Shown here: piece after piece, positions 26,762 to 36,053 of the stretch
How the letters are laid out: every line of letters starts with the position of its first letter
Position numbering within the stretch: the stretch's first letter is position 1
Source: Arthrobacter sp. SPG23
GTDB lineage: Bacteria > Actinomycetota > Actinomycetes > Actinomycetales > Micrococcaceae
Assembly: GCF_000876655.1 (NCBI RefSeq)
Contig: NZ_JYCN01000001.1
Coordinates: 1-64,000, forward strand
DNA: 64,000 nt
Reading direction: 5' to 3'
The notes under the pieces: generated by a model
Seen by the model: only the letters and a program-made list of their open reading frames with translations
Told to the model about the DNA's origin: nothing
Database searches by the model: none
Position numbers and translations under genes: made by a program

Positions 26762-28093
26762 ATGACCACACACCACTCGGCCGCCCGTACCGGCCGGAAG
26801 ATCCCGCCCGGCGCCCTGAAGGCGTACATTGCCAGCCTCACCGGCACCTCGCTGGAGTACTACGACTTCGCCATCTACTCGGTGGCCTCGGCATTGGTCT
26901 TCCCCAAGATCTTCTTCCCGGGCAACGACGAATTCGTGGGCCTGCTGCTTTCCTTCTCGGCTTTTGCCGTGGGTTACCTGGCACGGCCCATCGGCGGCGT
27001 GATCTTCGGCCGCCTGGGCGACAAGATCGGCCGCAAGCACGTCCTCGTGGTCACCCTGATGCTGATCGGCGTCGCCACAGTCCTCATCGGCCTGCTTCCC
27101 GACTACTCCGTGATCGGCGTTGCGGCCCCCACCATCCTGGTGCTCCTGCGCCTGGCCCAGGGCATCGGCGTCGGCGGCGAATGGGGCGGTGCCGTCCTGC
27201 TCTCCAGCGAATTCGGTAACGCCAACAAGCGCGGCTTCTGGTCTTCCGCAGCACAGATCGGCCCGCCCGCCGGCAACCTGATGGCCAACGGCGTCCTGGC
27301 CGTGCTGGCGGCCACGCTCAGCACCGAAGCCTTCCTCTCCTGGGGCTGGCGCGTGGCCTTCCTCGCCTCCGCACTGCTGGTGGTCTTCGGGCTGATCATC
27401 CGGCTCAAGCTCGAGGAAACCCCGGTGTTCAAGGCCATTGCGGCCCACGGCGAACAGCCCAAGGCACCCATCACCGAGGTCTTCACCAGGGAACCGCGCG
27501 CGCTGATTGCCGCCGCCCTGTCCCGGGTCTGCCCCGACGTCCTCTACGCCCTGTTCACCGTGTTCGTGGCCGTCTACGCCACCAAGGAACTCGGCCTGAC
27601 CACCGGCAACGTCCTCACCGCCATCCTGATCGGCTCGGCCTTCCAGCTGTTCCTGATCCCGCTGGCCGGCGCCCTCACGGACCGCTTCAACCGCCGCCTG
27701 GTCTACGGCATCGCCGCGGTGGGCACCGCCCTCTACATCCCGCTGTTCTTCCTCATGATCGAGGGCAGATCCGTGCTGATGCTCATTATCGGCGTGGTGA
27801 TCGGCCTGGCCTTCCACGCCTTCATGTACGGCCCGCAGGCCGCCTACATCACCGAGCAGTTCCCGGCGCGGCTGCGTTACGCCGGCAGCTCGCTGGCCTA
27901 CACCCTGGCCGGCGTGATCGGCGGGGCTGTGGCACCCCTGATCTTCACCGCGCTCTACGCCGTCTCAGGTGACTGGTTCCTGATTGCGGCCTATCTCCTG
28001 GTGGCCGCGGCAGTTACCGTGGTGGGCCTGGCCCTCGGCCGGAACCCGCAGACCGCTGAAGAAGAGCGCCTCCTGGCGGACTCCCACGCCTAG
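26762..28093 (+). CDS. MFS transporter, metabolite:H+ symporter type
   Basis: A 443-residue, 12-helix major facilitator. SLEYYDFAIYSVASALVF in helix 1, GRLGDKIGRKHVLVVTLMLIG (loop 2-3 motif) and VGGEWGGAVLLSSEFG are typical of the MHS subfamily, which imports organic acids such as proline, shikimate or alpha-ketoglutarate. GAAGGAAAG precedes ATG 26762. Its place between pxpA and pxpBC suggests that it imports 5-oxoproline or a related lactam or acid. Confidence 0.88.
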   Translation: MTTHHSAARTGRKIPPGALKAYIASLTGTSLEYYDFAIYSVASALVFPKIFFPGNDEFVGLLLSFSAFAVGYLARPIGGVIFGRLGDKIGRKHVLVVTLMLIGVATVLIGLLPDYSVIGVAAPTILVLLRLAQGIGVGGEWGGAVLLSSEFGNANKRGFWSSAAQIGPPAGNLMANGVLAVLAATLSTEAFLSWGWRVAFLASALLVVFGLIIRLKLEETPVFKAIAAHGEQPKAPITEVFTREPRALIAAALSRVCPDVLYALFTVFVAVYATKELGLTTGNVLTAILIGSAFQLFLIPLAGALTDRFNRRLVYGIAAVGTALYIPLFFLMIEGRSVLMLIIGVVIGLAFHAFMYGPQAAYITEQFPARLRYAGSSLAYTLAGVIGGAVAPLIFTALYAVSGDWFLIAAYLLVAAAVTVVGLALGRNPQTAEEERLLADSHA

Positions 28094-28143
28094 CCGGCGC
28101 GGGAAACCTATCCGGCTCCAACCCGTTCAAGCCACCGGCAACG

Positions 28144-29847
28144 ATGAAAGCAGCAGCTATGGAAACCCTGACCGTGCACAAGGTCCTCTCCGTGCGGCCC
28201 GTGGGAACACGTGCGGTGCTCGCGGAGCTACCCGGAACACAGGACGTCCTCGCCCTCCAGACCCTGCTCCTGGAATCGCCGTTGCCGGGCCAGGTGGACG
28301 TACTGGCGGCCGCGCAGACCGTCATGGTCCGCGCGGATTCGCCGGCGGCTGCCCGCCGCATGGGCGCGCTCCTGCTGGAACTGGACCTCACCGCTCCGGC
28401 CAAGCAGGACGGCGGCCTGGTGTTCATCGATACCGTGTACGACGGCGAGGACCTCGCCGAGGTGGGGCGGCTCACCGGCCTGGGCACGGAGGGTGTTATC
28501 GAGGCCCATTCCGGCCAGGTCTGGACGGTGGCTTTTGCCGGGTTCGCGCCCGGGTTCGGTTACATGGTGGGGGAGAACCAGGCCCTGGAAGTGCCGCGCC
28601 GGAGCTCACCGCGCACCGCCGTGCCCGCCGGGTCGGTGGCACTGGCAGGCAATTACTCGGCAGTGTATCCGCGCCGGTCCCCGGGCGGCTGGCAGCTGAT
28701 CGGCCGCACCGGGGCCCGCATGTGGGACCTCAGCCGGGCCGAGCCTGCCCTGGCCAGCCCGGGCCACCGCGTCCAGTTCCGAGCCGTCCGCGACGTTGTG
28801 ACCATGGCGCCGGAGCACGCGGGACCAGCACCCGCACCCGCGGCCGGTACGCCGGCCGACACGCCGGACCGGGAAACACGTTCCGGGCTGCGGATCGTTG
28901 CACCCGGGCTGCAAAGCCTCATCCAGGACCTCGGCCGGCACGGCCACTCCGCCCTCGGCGTTTCGGCCGCCGGTGCGCTGGACCGGGCCTCGCTCCGCCG
29001 GGCCAACCGGCTCGTGGGCAACAGCCCGTCCGCCGCAGCCATCGAAAGCGTGGCCGGCGGACTTCGGATCCAAGCCGTCGGGGACCAGGTCCTGGCCGTC
29101 GCCGGGGCGCCGTCGGCACTGACCATTGACCCGCCGTCGGACGCTGAGTCCGACGGCGAAGGCAACCAGAGGCGGCAGCGCTCCGTTCCCATGGCCACTC
29201 CGTTTGCCCTGCTCGACGGCGAAATCCTCACCCTCGGCGCACCGGAGTCCGGGTTCCGCAGCTACCTGGCCGTCCGCGGCGGGGTGGACGCTGCGCCGGT
29301 GCTGGGCAGCCGTTCCACCGACACCATGTCCGGCATCGGGCCGGCGCCGCTTGCCGCGGGCCAGCTGTTGGCATCCGGCGACGTCACCGAGTCCGGTGTG
29401 GTGGGCAGTCCCGAACTCCAGCCGGAGTTCCCCGGGGACGGCGTCACCGTACTGGACATTGTCCTGGGTCCGCGGGCCGACTGGTTCGACGAGGCCGCCC
29501 TGGACTCCCTGTGCGGGCAGGAGTGGGTAGTGAAGCCGCAGTCCAACCGGGTGGGCATGCGGCTGGACGGCACACCCTTGCAGCGCAGCCGGCAGGGCGA
29601 ACTGCCCAGCGAAGGCACTGTGGCCGGGGCCATCCAGGTCCCGCCCGAGGGCCTCCCGGTCCTCTTCCTGGCGGACCACCCGATTACAGGCGGCTACCCG
29701 GTGATCGGCGTGGTGGTGGACCACCAGCTGGACCTTGCCGCCCAGGTGCCGATCGGCGGCAGCATCCGCTTCCGCCGCGTTACCGAGCAAACATCCCCCG
29801 AACGAAATTCTTCCGAACAGACTTCCCAAGAAAAAGTGAGTAACTGA
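28144..29847 (+). CDS. pxpB-pxpC: Fused 5-oxoprolinase subunits B and C (KipI-KipA type)
   Basis: A 567-residue fusion. Residues about 10-225 are the KipI/PxpB domain, with [38 protein letters not shown] and [13 protein letters not shown]. Residues about 245-555 are the KipA/PxpC domain, with [35 protein letters not shown] and [20 protein letters not shown]. The fusion is common in actinobacteria under the name biotin-dependent carboxyltransferase or allophanate hydrolase. The family hydrolyses 5-oxoproline with ATP together with PxpA. Its stop and the next start overlap in TGATG. ATG 28159 is an alternative start. Confidence 0.88.
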   Translation: MKAAAMETLTVHKVLSVRPVGTRAVLAELPGTQDVLALQTLLLESPLPGQVDVLAAAQTVMVRADSPAAARRMGALLLELDLTAPAKQDGGLVFIDTVYDGEDLAEVGRLTGLGTEGVIEAHSGQVWTVAFAGFAPGFGYMVGENQALEVPRRSSPRTAVPAGSVALAGNYSAVYPRRSPGGWQLIGRTGARMWDLSRAEPALASPGHRVQFRAVRDVVTMAPEHAGPAPAPAAGTPADTPDRETRSGLRIVAPGLQSLIQDLGRHGHSALGVSAAGALDRASLRRANRLVGNSPSAAAIESVAGGLRIQAVGDQVLAVAGAPSALTIDPPSDAESDGEGNQRRQRSVPMATPFALLDGEILTLGAPESGFRSYLAVRGGVDAAPVLGSRSTDTMSGIGPAPLAAGQLLASGDVTESGVVGSPELQPEFPGDGVTVLDIVLGPRADWFDEAALDSLCGQEWVVKPQSNRVGMRLDGTPLQRSRQGELPSEGTVAGAIQVPPEGLPVLFLADHPITGGYPVIGVVVDHQLDLAAQVPIGGSIRFRRVTEQTSPERNSSEQTSQEKVSN

Positions 29848-31613
29848 TGCGCAAGGTCCTGATCGCCAACCGTGGTGAAATCGCCGTCCGGATTGCCCGA
29901 GCCTGCGACGACGCCCGGCTGGAATCCGTCGCCGTGTACGCGGACATCGACGCCGATGCCATGCACGTGGGTACTGCCAGCGAAGCCTTCAGCCTGGACG
30001 GCAACTCCCCGGCGGACACGTACCTGAACATCCCCAAGCTGCTGGGTGTGGCTGCCAGGTCAGGTGCCGACGCCGTCCACCCCGGCTACGGGTTCCTGTC
30101 CGAGAACGCCGATTTTGCCCAGGCAGTGCTCGACGCCGGGCTGGCGTGGATCGGCCCCGCGCCGGAGGCCATCCGGCAGCTTGGCAACAAGATCACTGCC
30201 CGCGAAATCGCCGTCCGTGCCGGTGCCCCGCTCGTGGCCGGCAGTGACGGTCCTGTGGATTCCGCGGCGGAGGCCCGTGCCTTCGCCGAACAGCACGGCC
30301 TGCCCATCGCCATCAAGGCGGCCTTCGGCGGCGGCGGGCGCGGGCTGAAGGTGGTCCGGAACATGGACGAGATCGAGGAATCCTTCGACTCCGCAGTGCG
30401 TGAAGCCGTGGCAGCCTTCGGCCGCGGCGAATGCTTCGTGGAGCGCTACCTGGACCGTCCGCGCCACGTCGAAGCGCAGGTCCTGGCGGATACCCACGGC
30501 AACGTGGTGGTGGTCGGAACCCGCGACTGCTCTTTGCAGCGCCGGCACCAGAAGCTTGTGGAGGAAGCACCCGCACCGTTCCTCAGCGACGATCAGCGGC
30601 AGCAGATCTACAGCGCCGCCAAGGCAGTCTGCCGGGAAGCCGGCTACTCCGGCGCCGGAACCGTGGAGTTCCTGGTTGCCGCGGACGGCACCGTGGCGTT
30701 CCTGGAAGTGAACACCCGGCTGCAGGTGGAGCACCCCATCACCGAGGAAACCACCGGGATCGACCTGGTCCAGGAACAGTTCCGGATCGCTGACGGGGAG
30801 GCCCTGCGCATCACCGCGGACCCCGAGCCCCGCGGCCACTCCTTCGAGTTCCGCCTTAACGCCGAGGACGTGGGGCGCGGCTTCCTGCCCTCGCCCGGAA
30901 CCATCGCCGGCTTCCACGGCCCCACCGGCCCGGGCATCCGCCTGGACACCGGCGTCCGCTCCGGGTCCTTCGTGGCGCCGCAGTTCGACTCGCTCCTCGC
31001 CAAGCTGATCGTCACCGGCGCGGACCGCCAGCAGGCACTGCGCCGCGCCCGCCGCGCGCTCGCCGAAATCGAGATCACCGGCGTGGCCACCGTGCTGCCG
31101 TTCCACCGCGCAGTGCTTGAATCGCCGGACTTCACCTCCGAGACCGGCCTGGGCATCCACACCCGCTGGATTGAAACGGACTTCGCGGACCGGATCCCTG
31201 CGGATCCGGGCTACAGCACCACCGCCCCCGAGGGCGCACGCCGCACCGTCACCGTCGAGGTGGACGGCCGTCGCCTGGCAGTCGGACTGCCCGCTGATCT
31301 GCTGGACGGCTGGGCACGCTCGGGCGGAGCCCTCCCCGCCGGTGTTTCGGTTGGCGACGCGTCCGACGGCGGAGCTGCCGCCGGTTCGGGCGCAGCCGAT
31401 CCGGGTGAGCTGCGCGCTGACATGGCCGGAACCGTAGTGAAGTGGCTCGTGGAGCCGGGTGCCGAAGTGGCGGCGGGGGACGCCGTCGTCGTTCTTGAAG
31501 CGATGAAGATGGAAACACAGGTGACGGCGCACCGCGACGGAACGGTGACCGGCATCCGCGCCGAAGCCGGCGGCGTAGTGGCTGCGGGGGCGGTGCTCGC
31601 GCTGATCGGCTAG
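29847..31613 (+). CDS. Biotin carboxylase-BCCP fusion
   Basis: A 588-residue acyl-CoA-carboxylase alpha-chain-like protein. The biotin carboxylase part (1-450) opens [20 protein letters not shown], with the ATP-grasp loop [14 protein letters not shown] and [22 protein letters not shown]. The C-terminal biotinyl domain has the biotin Lys in EAMKMETQV. No beta/carboxyltransferase subunit is nearby, and the upstream gene is the PxpBC fusion, whose KipI/KipA domains also occur in urea carboxylase. It may therefore carboxylate a substrate of this operon rather than acetyl-CoA. Confidence 0.9.
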   Translation: MRKVLIANRGEIAVRIARACDDARLESVAVYADIDADAMHVGTASEAFSLDGNSPADTYLNIPKLLGVAARSGADAVHPGYGFLSENADFAQAVLDAGLAWIGPAPEAIRQLGNKITAREIAVRAGAPLVAGSDGPVDSAAEARAFAEQHGLPIAIKAAFGGGGRGLKVVRNMDEIEESFDSAVREAVAAFGRGECFVERYLDRPRHVEAQVLADTHGNVVVVGTRDCSLQRRHQKLVEEAPAPFLSDDQRQQIYSAAKAVCREAGYSGAGTVEFLVAADGTVAFLEVNTRLQVEHPITEETTGIDLVQEQFRIADGEALRITADPEPRGHSFEFRLNAEDVGRGFLPSPGTIAGFHGPTGPGIRLDTGVRSGSFVAPQFDSLLAKLIVTGADRQQALRRARRALAEIEITGVATVLPFHRAVLESPDFTSETGLGIHTRWIETDFADRIPADPGYSTTAPEGARRTVTVEVDGRRLAVGLPADLLDGWARSGGALPAGVSVGDASDGGAAAGSGAADPGELRADMAGTVVKWLVEPGAEVAAGDAVVVLEAMKMETQVTAHRDGTVTGIRAEAGGVVAAGAVLALIG

Positions 31614-31661
31614 CTGCCGCCCGGGGACCAAAGGCCGCCGTGAAAGGGAACCCTCGGCGGA

Positions 31662-32138
31662 TTAGGTGCGCGCCACGTGAACACCCGCGACCGCCAGGGC
31701 TGCAAGGCACCGCTCCTGGCGGTCCACTGATCCAAGGCTCAGCAGGTATCCCCTCCCGGCGTCTAGCTGGACGGCCGGCCCCGTATCCTGGATGATTCCC
31801 AGGCCGAAGGCACCGAACCGCAGCCCGAAGCCGTAACGCAGGCCGTGGACTGTTGCCGGAGCCGCCGAACGGATGGCCGCCACGGGAATGCGGCGGCGGT
31901 AGAACGGAAACCAACGCAACCGCACTTCGTTTTCGAGGACTTGGATCTTGGAGAAGCCGAACGCCAGGAAAGTGATCAGGATGAGGGCGCATGCAATGGA
32001 AATACATGCCACGGGTTCCGACTGCAGCGCGCCGGTGAGGAAGACGGCCAGCAGGATTCCTGCCAACAGTAAGACGCTGCCGGCGAGGATTGCGCGCGGC
32101 AGGCGGCCGTAGAACATCCGGCCGGAATCGAACAACAT
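31662..32138 (-). CDS. Small membrane protein with PH-like C-terminus
   Basis: A 158-residue unknown protein. Two membrane helices occupy about residues 14-60 (ILAGSVLLLAGILLAVFL and CISIACALILITFLAF). A soluble beta-rich tail follows (IQVLENEVRLRWFPFYRRRIPVAAI, RYGFGLRFGAFGLGI), which resembles bacterial PH-like domains. It lies 10 bases after an ArsR-type regulator on the same strand and is probably co-transcribed with it. Confidence 0.7.
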   Translation of the reverse strand: MLFDSGRMFYGRLPRAILAGSVLLLAGILLAVFLTGALQSEPVACISIACALILITFLAFGFSKIQVLENEVRLRWFPFYRRRIPVAAIRSAAPATVHGLRYGFGLRFGAFGLGIIQDTGPAVQLDAGRGYLLSLGSVDRQERCLAALAVAGVHVART

Positions 32139-32148
32139 ACCGGCGGGG

Positions 32149-32514
32149 CTAGCCGCCCACTGCTTCCTTCGCGGACCCGTCCACGGAGTTCAATGTCAGG
32201 CGTGTCGACTGCAGGACGGTGCCCAGCAGTGAGCGCGCTGAGAGGAGGAGGCTGCTCACTTCGGGGCAGGACAGTTCATAAAACAGCCGGCCGTCCTGGC
32301 GCGAGGGGATGACCAGGCGCTGGCGGCGGAGCACGCCGAGGTGCTGGGAAAGATTCGAGGCCTCAAGCCCCGTGTCATCCCGCAACCGGCTGACGGCCAC
32401 GGGGCCTTCGGAGAGCATCTCCAGAACCTGGATGCGTGCGGGGTGTCCCATGGACTTGAAAAGTTCGGCCTTCACGTCACTCAGGACCAGGCCTGCGGGC
32501 AACTCGTCCTTCAT
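32149..32514 (-). CDS. ArsR-family winged-helix regulator
   Basis: A 121-residue regulator. The winged helix reads KAELFKSMGHPARIQVLEML, then PVAVSRLRDDTGLEASNLSQHLGVLRRQRLV and the wing SRQDGRLFYELSCPEV. No Cys metal-site motif (ELCVCDL type) is present, so it is not an obvious metal sensor; one Cys (SCPEV) remains. It probably controls itself and the downstream membrane protein. Confidence 0.88.
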   Translation of the reverse strand: MKDELPAGLVLSDVKAELFKSMGHPARIQVLEMLSEGPVAVSRLRDDTGLEASNLSQHLGVLRRQRLVIPSRQDGRLFYELSCPEVSSLLLSARSLLGTVLQSTRLTLNSVDGSAKEAVGG

Positions 32515-32845
32515 CGGGCCTCCCTTCCAACATCCACTATTCGGCGATTACCATAACGCTTGTTCAACGAATACAGCTTATGACAGACAGAAAAGTCTGT
32601 CTCGCCCGCACCGCCAGTTGGCGTGATGTGCACCTATATCGTAGCCCCGGCCGGTTTGGGATGATCGCTGGATTTAGTCCGTGGGCACCCCTTGCGCGGA
32701 CGGCTTGAGTAGTTCAGAATTTCATGAATTCATCAATTCGAACCGGCCGCTCAGCTGCGGCCGGCCACACATGGATGGATTCAGGCTGCTCCTGCTGACA
32801 ACGGCGTCACGGGAGTGGCGTGATCCCAAGTTCCAGGAGGGCCCA
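32515..32845. other. 331-base intergenic region with two hairpins
   Basis: No convincing gene is seen. It holds GACAGAC/GTCTGTC (32582-32601, 6-base loop) and CCGGCCGC/GCGGCCGG (32743-32764, 6-base loop). An AT-rich patch with repeated GAATT/AATTC lies at 32716-32740. The divergent promoters of the ArsR gene and the DUF1508 gene should be here. GTTCAACG near 32563 may be part of an ArsR-type site. Confidence 0.5.
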
Positions 32846-33184
32846 ATGGCAGGCATGTTCGAACTATTCGCCGACTCGGATACTTCCTTTAGATTTCGAC
32901 TGACAGCCCCGGACGGAACAGTCATGGCGCTCTCCAGGCCTTTCCCGGACAAGCGGGCCGCCGTGGCCGGGATCGCCGCGGTGCGCGAGTACGCAGGCAT
33001 GGGCTTTGTTACCGAAGTCCCGGCGCCGAAGCCCGGGCCGGCCCGCTTACCCGGGCCGGCCCGAGTAGCCGTGCCGGCGCGTGTCCCCGGCCGGCGTCCC
33101 GCGAGCCGGAAAAGCCAGATCCTTCTCCGGTGGCGGCAATCGCTGAGGCCGCTGGGCGTCGTCGCCGATTTCCCCGCGTGGTGA
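32846..33184 (+). CDS. DUF1508/YegP-like small protein, paralogue 2
   Basis: A 112-residue protein with one YegP-type unit at residues 1-52 (MAGMFELFADSDTSFRFRLT, then DGTVMALSRPFPDKRAAVAGIAAVREYAGMGFVTEVPA). A Pro/Arg-rich tail follows, with repeated PGPARLPGPARVAVPARVPG-type units. ATG 32846 is placed by a strong AGGAGG at 32835-32840. Its stop overlaps the N-terminal region of the PAS-ANTAR frame, so the two genes are likely co-transcribed. Confidence 0.82.
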   Translation: MAGMFELFADSDTSFRFRLTAPDGTVMALSRPFPDKRAAVAGIAAVREYAGMGFVTEVPAPKPGPARLPGPARVAVPARVPGRRPASRKSQILLRWRQSLRPLGVVADFPAW

Positions 33185-33189
33185 GTTCC

Positions 33190-33897
33190 ATGTCCGCCCG
33201 GAGGGCCCCGCAGGCGCACTCCAGCCTCCTCGCGGCGGGGGACTGCATCGCCGGGACGTTCCGGTTTGACGCCGTGACCGGCAAGCTCGACTGGTCCGAG
33301 GAGCTTTTCCGGATTCACGGCTACGGCCGCGGCGAGATCGTGCCCACCCTTGATCTGTTCCTCTCGCACAAGCACCCTGACGACCGCGGGCGTGGCCTGG
33401 AGATTTTTACCCGGATCCGGCACGCCGGAGGCAGTTTCTTCAGCTATGACAGGCTCATTGACGCCCGTATGCGGGAGCACCGGATCCTGACGACCGGCGA
33501 GGGTGTGCTTGACGCGGCGGGCAGGCTAAGCCACATTGACGCCTTCGTCATCGACCTCACCAAGATGCTCCAGCGCGAGACGGAGCAGTTTGCCCGCGCC
33601 GCCGTCACGGCAGCCAACGCGAGCCGCAGCACCATCGAGCAGGCCAAGGGTATCCTGATGGGCGCCCTGCGTATCGGCTCCGAAGAGGCCTTCAGGCTGC
33701 TTGTCGGCCACAGCCAGCACAGCAACATCAAAGTGGCCAGGACCGCGGCTGACCTCGTGGCCCTGGCCAACAACGCGAAGGACCCCGCACTGCTGGACGG
33801 TTTAATTCAGGCCCTCCATCGCGGACCTGCCGGACGACGGTCCGGAACGATCGGCGTCCACGGCCCTCCGGGGAGGCGCCCGCAGCGCTCCATGTAA
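33190..33897 (+). CDS. PAS-ANTAR putative RNA-binding antiterminator
   Basis: A 235-residue regulator. A PAS domain of the PAS_3 type covers residues about 15-120 (CIAGTFRFDAVTGKLDWSEELFRIHGY, HPDDRGRGLEIF). An ANTAR domain follows (SRSTIEQAKGILMGALRIGSEEAFRLLV). ANTAR proteins bind paired hairpins in nascent RNA and prevent termination. The tail is basic and disordered. The start is uncertain: ATG 33190 is used, with GTG at 33181, 33178 or 33130 possible, and no clear ribosome site exists, so coupling to the DUF1508 gene is plausible. Confidence 0.82.
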   Translation: MSARRAPQAHSSLLAAGDCIAGTFRFDAVTGKLDWSEELFRIHGYGRGEIVPTLDLFLSHKHPDDRGRGLEIFTRIRHAGGSFFSYDRLIDARMREHRILTTGEGVLDAAGRLSHIDAFVIDLTKMLQRETEQFARAAVTAANASRSTIEQAKGILMGALRIGSEEAFRLLVGHSQHSNIKVARTAADLVALANNAKDPALLDGLIQALHRGPAGRRSGTIGVHGPPGRRPQRSM

Positions 33898-33910
33898 AAT
33901 TCCTTCTACG

Positions 33911-34525
33911 ATGACTGCCGACGACGCCAACCATTCCACCCTGCTGCCCGCCCAGGCGATGGCGGGCCGCGACGACCCAGTGGACCGCATCCTTGCCACC
34001 GCTTACGAGCTGTTTTCCCGCCGCGGGATCCGCGATGTGGGCACCAATGAACTCATCAGCCGTTCCGGCGTGGCCAAAGCGACGTTCTACCGGCACTTCC
34101 CGTCCAAGGATGCCCTGGTCCTGGCATTCCTGGCCCTTCGTGACCAGGTGTGGACCGTGGACCTGATTGTCTCCGAAGCCCGCCGCCGCGGGAGCACTCC
34201 CGAGGAGCGGCTGCTCGCTATTTTCGATGTGTTCGGCGACTGGTTCCACCGTGACGACTTTGAAGCCTGCACGTTCATTAATGTCCTGCTGGAAATGGGG
34301 CCAGACCATCCGCTGGGGAAGGCGAGCATCGGCTACCTGAGCAGGATCCGCGGCCACATCGAGGCCCTGGCCGAGGAAGCCGGGCTCAACCGCACCGAGG
34401 AATTCGCCCGCTCCTGGCACATCCTGATGAAGGGCTCGATCATTTCGGCCACCGAAGGGGACTTCCTGGCCTCAAAGCGCGCGCAGCAGATGGCCGGCTG
34501 GCTGATCGAGCACCACCGGAACTGA
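33911..34525 (+). CDS. TetR-family regulator
   Basis: A 204-residue TetR repressor. The N-terminal HTH includes ILATAYELFSRRGIRDVGTNELISRSGVAKATFYRHFPSKDALV. The C-terminal ligand domain has no diagnostic motif. TAAAAT at 33895-33900 lies 10 bases before ATG 33911, giving a near-leaderless transcript. It is convergent with the BASS transporter gene with only four bases between the stops, so a functional link is not implied by position. Confidence 0.9.
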   Translation: MTADDANHSTLLPAQAMAGRDDPVDRILATAYELFSRRGIRDVGTNELISRSGVAKATFYRHFPSKDALVLAFLALRDQVWTVDLIVSEARRRGSTPEERLLAIFDVFGDWFHRDDFEACTFINVLLEMGPDHPLGKASIGYLSRIRGHIEALAEEAGLNRTEEFARSWHILMKGSIISATEGDFLASKRAQQMAGWLIEHHRN

Positions 34526-34529
34526 GCTC

Positions 34530-35585
34530 TTAGGCGTCGGCGGCGGCTGCGCCGCGAACAGTTGCAACGGGAACCGGGGCATCACTCAGCGGGCGCCGGG
34601 CCAGCCATGCGGCCACGATCGCGCCCGAGATGTTGTGCCAGAGCGAGAATACGGCGGACGGCAGCGCGGCCAGCGGGCTGAAGTGCGCGGTGGCCAGCGT
34701 GGCGGCCAGTCCGGAGTTCTGCATTCCCACTTCGAAGGCCAGCGCCCGGCGGGCCTTGTCGTCCAGGCGGCCCAGCTTCCCTGCCAGGTACCCGAGGCCC
34801 AGGCCAAAGCCGTTGTGCAGCACCACGGCGAGGAACACGATGCCGCCGGCGGCCACAATCTTGCTGGCGCTGCCGGCCACCACGATCGCAACGATCAGGG
34901 AAATCACGACGGCGGAGGCCCAGGGGAGTGCCGGCAGTACCTTCGCGACGAGCTTCTTGAGGAACAGGCGCGCCAGCAGGCCTGCAATCACCGGCAGGAG
35001 GACGGTCTTGACGATGTCCAGGACCATGGCGCCGGCGTCGATCTGCAGGAAGGACCCGGCCAGGAACAGGACCAGCAGGGGAGTGACGATGGGAGCTATC
35101 AGCGTGGAAACGGAGGCTACGGCCACCGAGAGGGCAACGTCGCCCTTGGCCAGGAAGGCCATCACGTTGGACGCGGTCCCGGACGGCGCGCAGCCCACCA
35201 GGATGAGGCCCACAGCCAGTTCCGGCGGGAGGTTGAGCGCCACCGCAATCAGCCAGCCGGCGCCCGGCATGATCACGTAGTGGGCCACGATGCCCAGCAC
35301 CACGGCCCAGGGACGCTTGACAACGGATGCGAAGTCCGGCGGGGTGAGCGTCAGGCCCATGCAGAACATGATGACGCCCAGCAGGTAGGGGACGCTCGGT
35401 GCCATGGGCTTGAAGGCGCCCGGCAGCAGGAAGCCGGCAACGCCGGCGGCCACCACCAGGAGCGGAAAGACAGTGACTGCGATCCGGGCGATTTTTGCTT
35501 CTGCGGCCAGCGCCGGATTCAGCGGTGCGGCATCAGCTGCGGTGCCGCCGGCCGCGGGTTCGTTGGTTTTGGTTGCCTCAAGCAT
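34530..35585 (-). CDS. Bile-acid:sodium symporter (BASS) family transporter
   Basis: A 351-residue membrane protein with about 10 helices. Motifs of the BASS fold are VPYLLGVIMFCMGLTLTPPDF, LILVGCAPSGTASNVMAFLAKGD (the crossover region with the Na+ site) and EVGMQNSGLAATLATAHFSPLAALPSAVFSLWHN. Bacterial members carry pantoate, pyruvate-like or other organic anions with Na+; the substrate is unknown. ATG 35585 is preferred because further upstream frame lacks a ribosome site and hydrophobic character. Confidence 0.88.
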   Translation of the reverse strand: MLEATKTNEPAAGGTAADAAPLNPALAAEAKIARIAVTVFPLLVVAAGVAGFLLPGAFKPMAPSVPYLLGVIMFCMGLTLTPPDFASVVKRPWAVVLGIVAHYVIMPGAGWLIAVALNLPPELAVGLILVGCAPSGTASNVMAFLAKGDVALSVAVASVSTLIAPIVTPLLVLFLAGSFLQIDAGAMVLDIVKTVLLPVIAGLLARLFLKKLVAKVLPALPWASAVVISLIVAIVVAGSASKIVAAGGIVFLAVVLHNGFGLGLGYLAGKLGRLDDKARRALAFEVGMQNSGLAATLATAHFSPLAALPSAVFSLWHNISGAIVAAWLARRPLSDAPVPVATVRGAAAADA

Positions 35586-35703
35586 CCAATAATGCTCACA
35601 TCCGGACGCCGGGTCCTGCCAGTTCATGAACAGACGTCTGACATTTATGTCGGATCCGGCTCCCGGATGCGGGCCCGCTGCTGCGCCGTCCGGCCGCGGC
35701 GGC

Positions 35704-35898
35704 TTATTGCCCCGGCGGGGTGCTGTAATCGGCGATGTGTGCTGTGGCCGCGTGCTCACGAATCTCCGTGACGCCGGAGGCTGCCGCGGCGCTGTCCCGG
35801 TAGATTCCCGAGACCGCCAGGACGTGGCCTGCGCCGTTGACGAGCCGGATGCGGACCCCGCCCTGTTCCTCGGTGACGAGTTCGAATTTTCCTGCCAT
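35704..35898 (-). CDS. DUF1508/YegP-like small protein, paralogue 3
   Basis: A 64-residue single-unit YegP-type protein: MAGKFELVTEEQGGVRIRLV, then GHVLAVSGIYRDSAAAASGVTEIREHA. Unlike the other two paralogues it has almost no tail. GGGGGAGG upstream of ATG 35898 is a strong ribosome site. Confidence 0.82.
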   Translation of the reverse strand: MAGKFELVTEEQGGVRIRLVNGAGHVLAVSGIYRDSAAAASGVTEIREHAATAHIADYSTPPGQ

Positions 35899-36053
35899 GC
35901 TGGACCTCCCCCAAGGTGGTGCGCCTGCGTGGTGGCCGCAGGCTGCTTCCCTTCCAACCATAGATGACAATTCTTGTCACAAAAATTACACAACGTTTTG
36001 TGTCTGGAGAACGCAGCGCCCGCCGTGATGGCTGCCGGACCCGCTGGAGCCGG

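Noticed and set aside
30060..31631. Minus-strand open frame of about 520 codons opposite the biotin carboxylase
   Set aside because: Shadow of a strongly conserved gene; no domain visible.
33911..35585. TetR gene as the regulator of the BASS transporter
   Set aside because: The genes are convergent with stops four bases apart, so they share no promoter region and there is no positional evidence.
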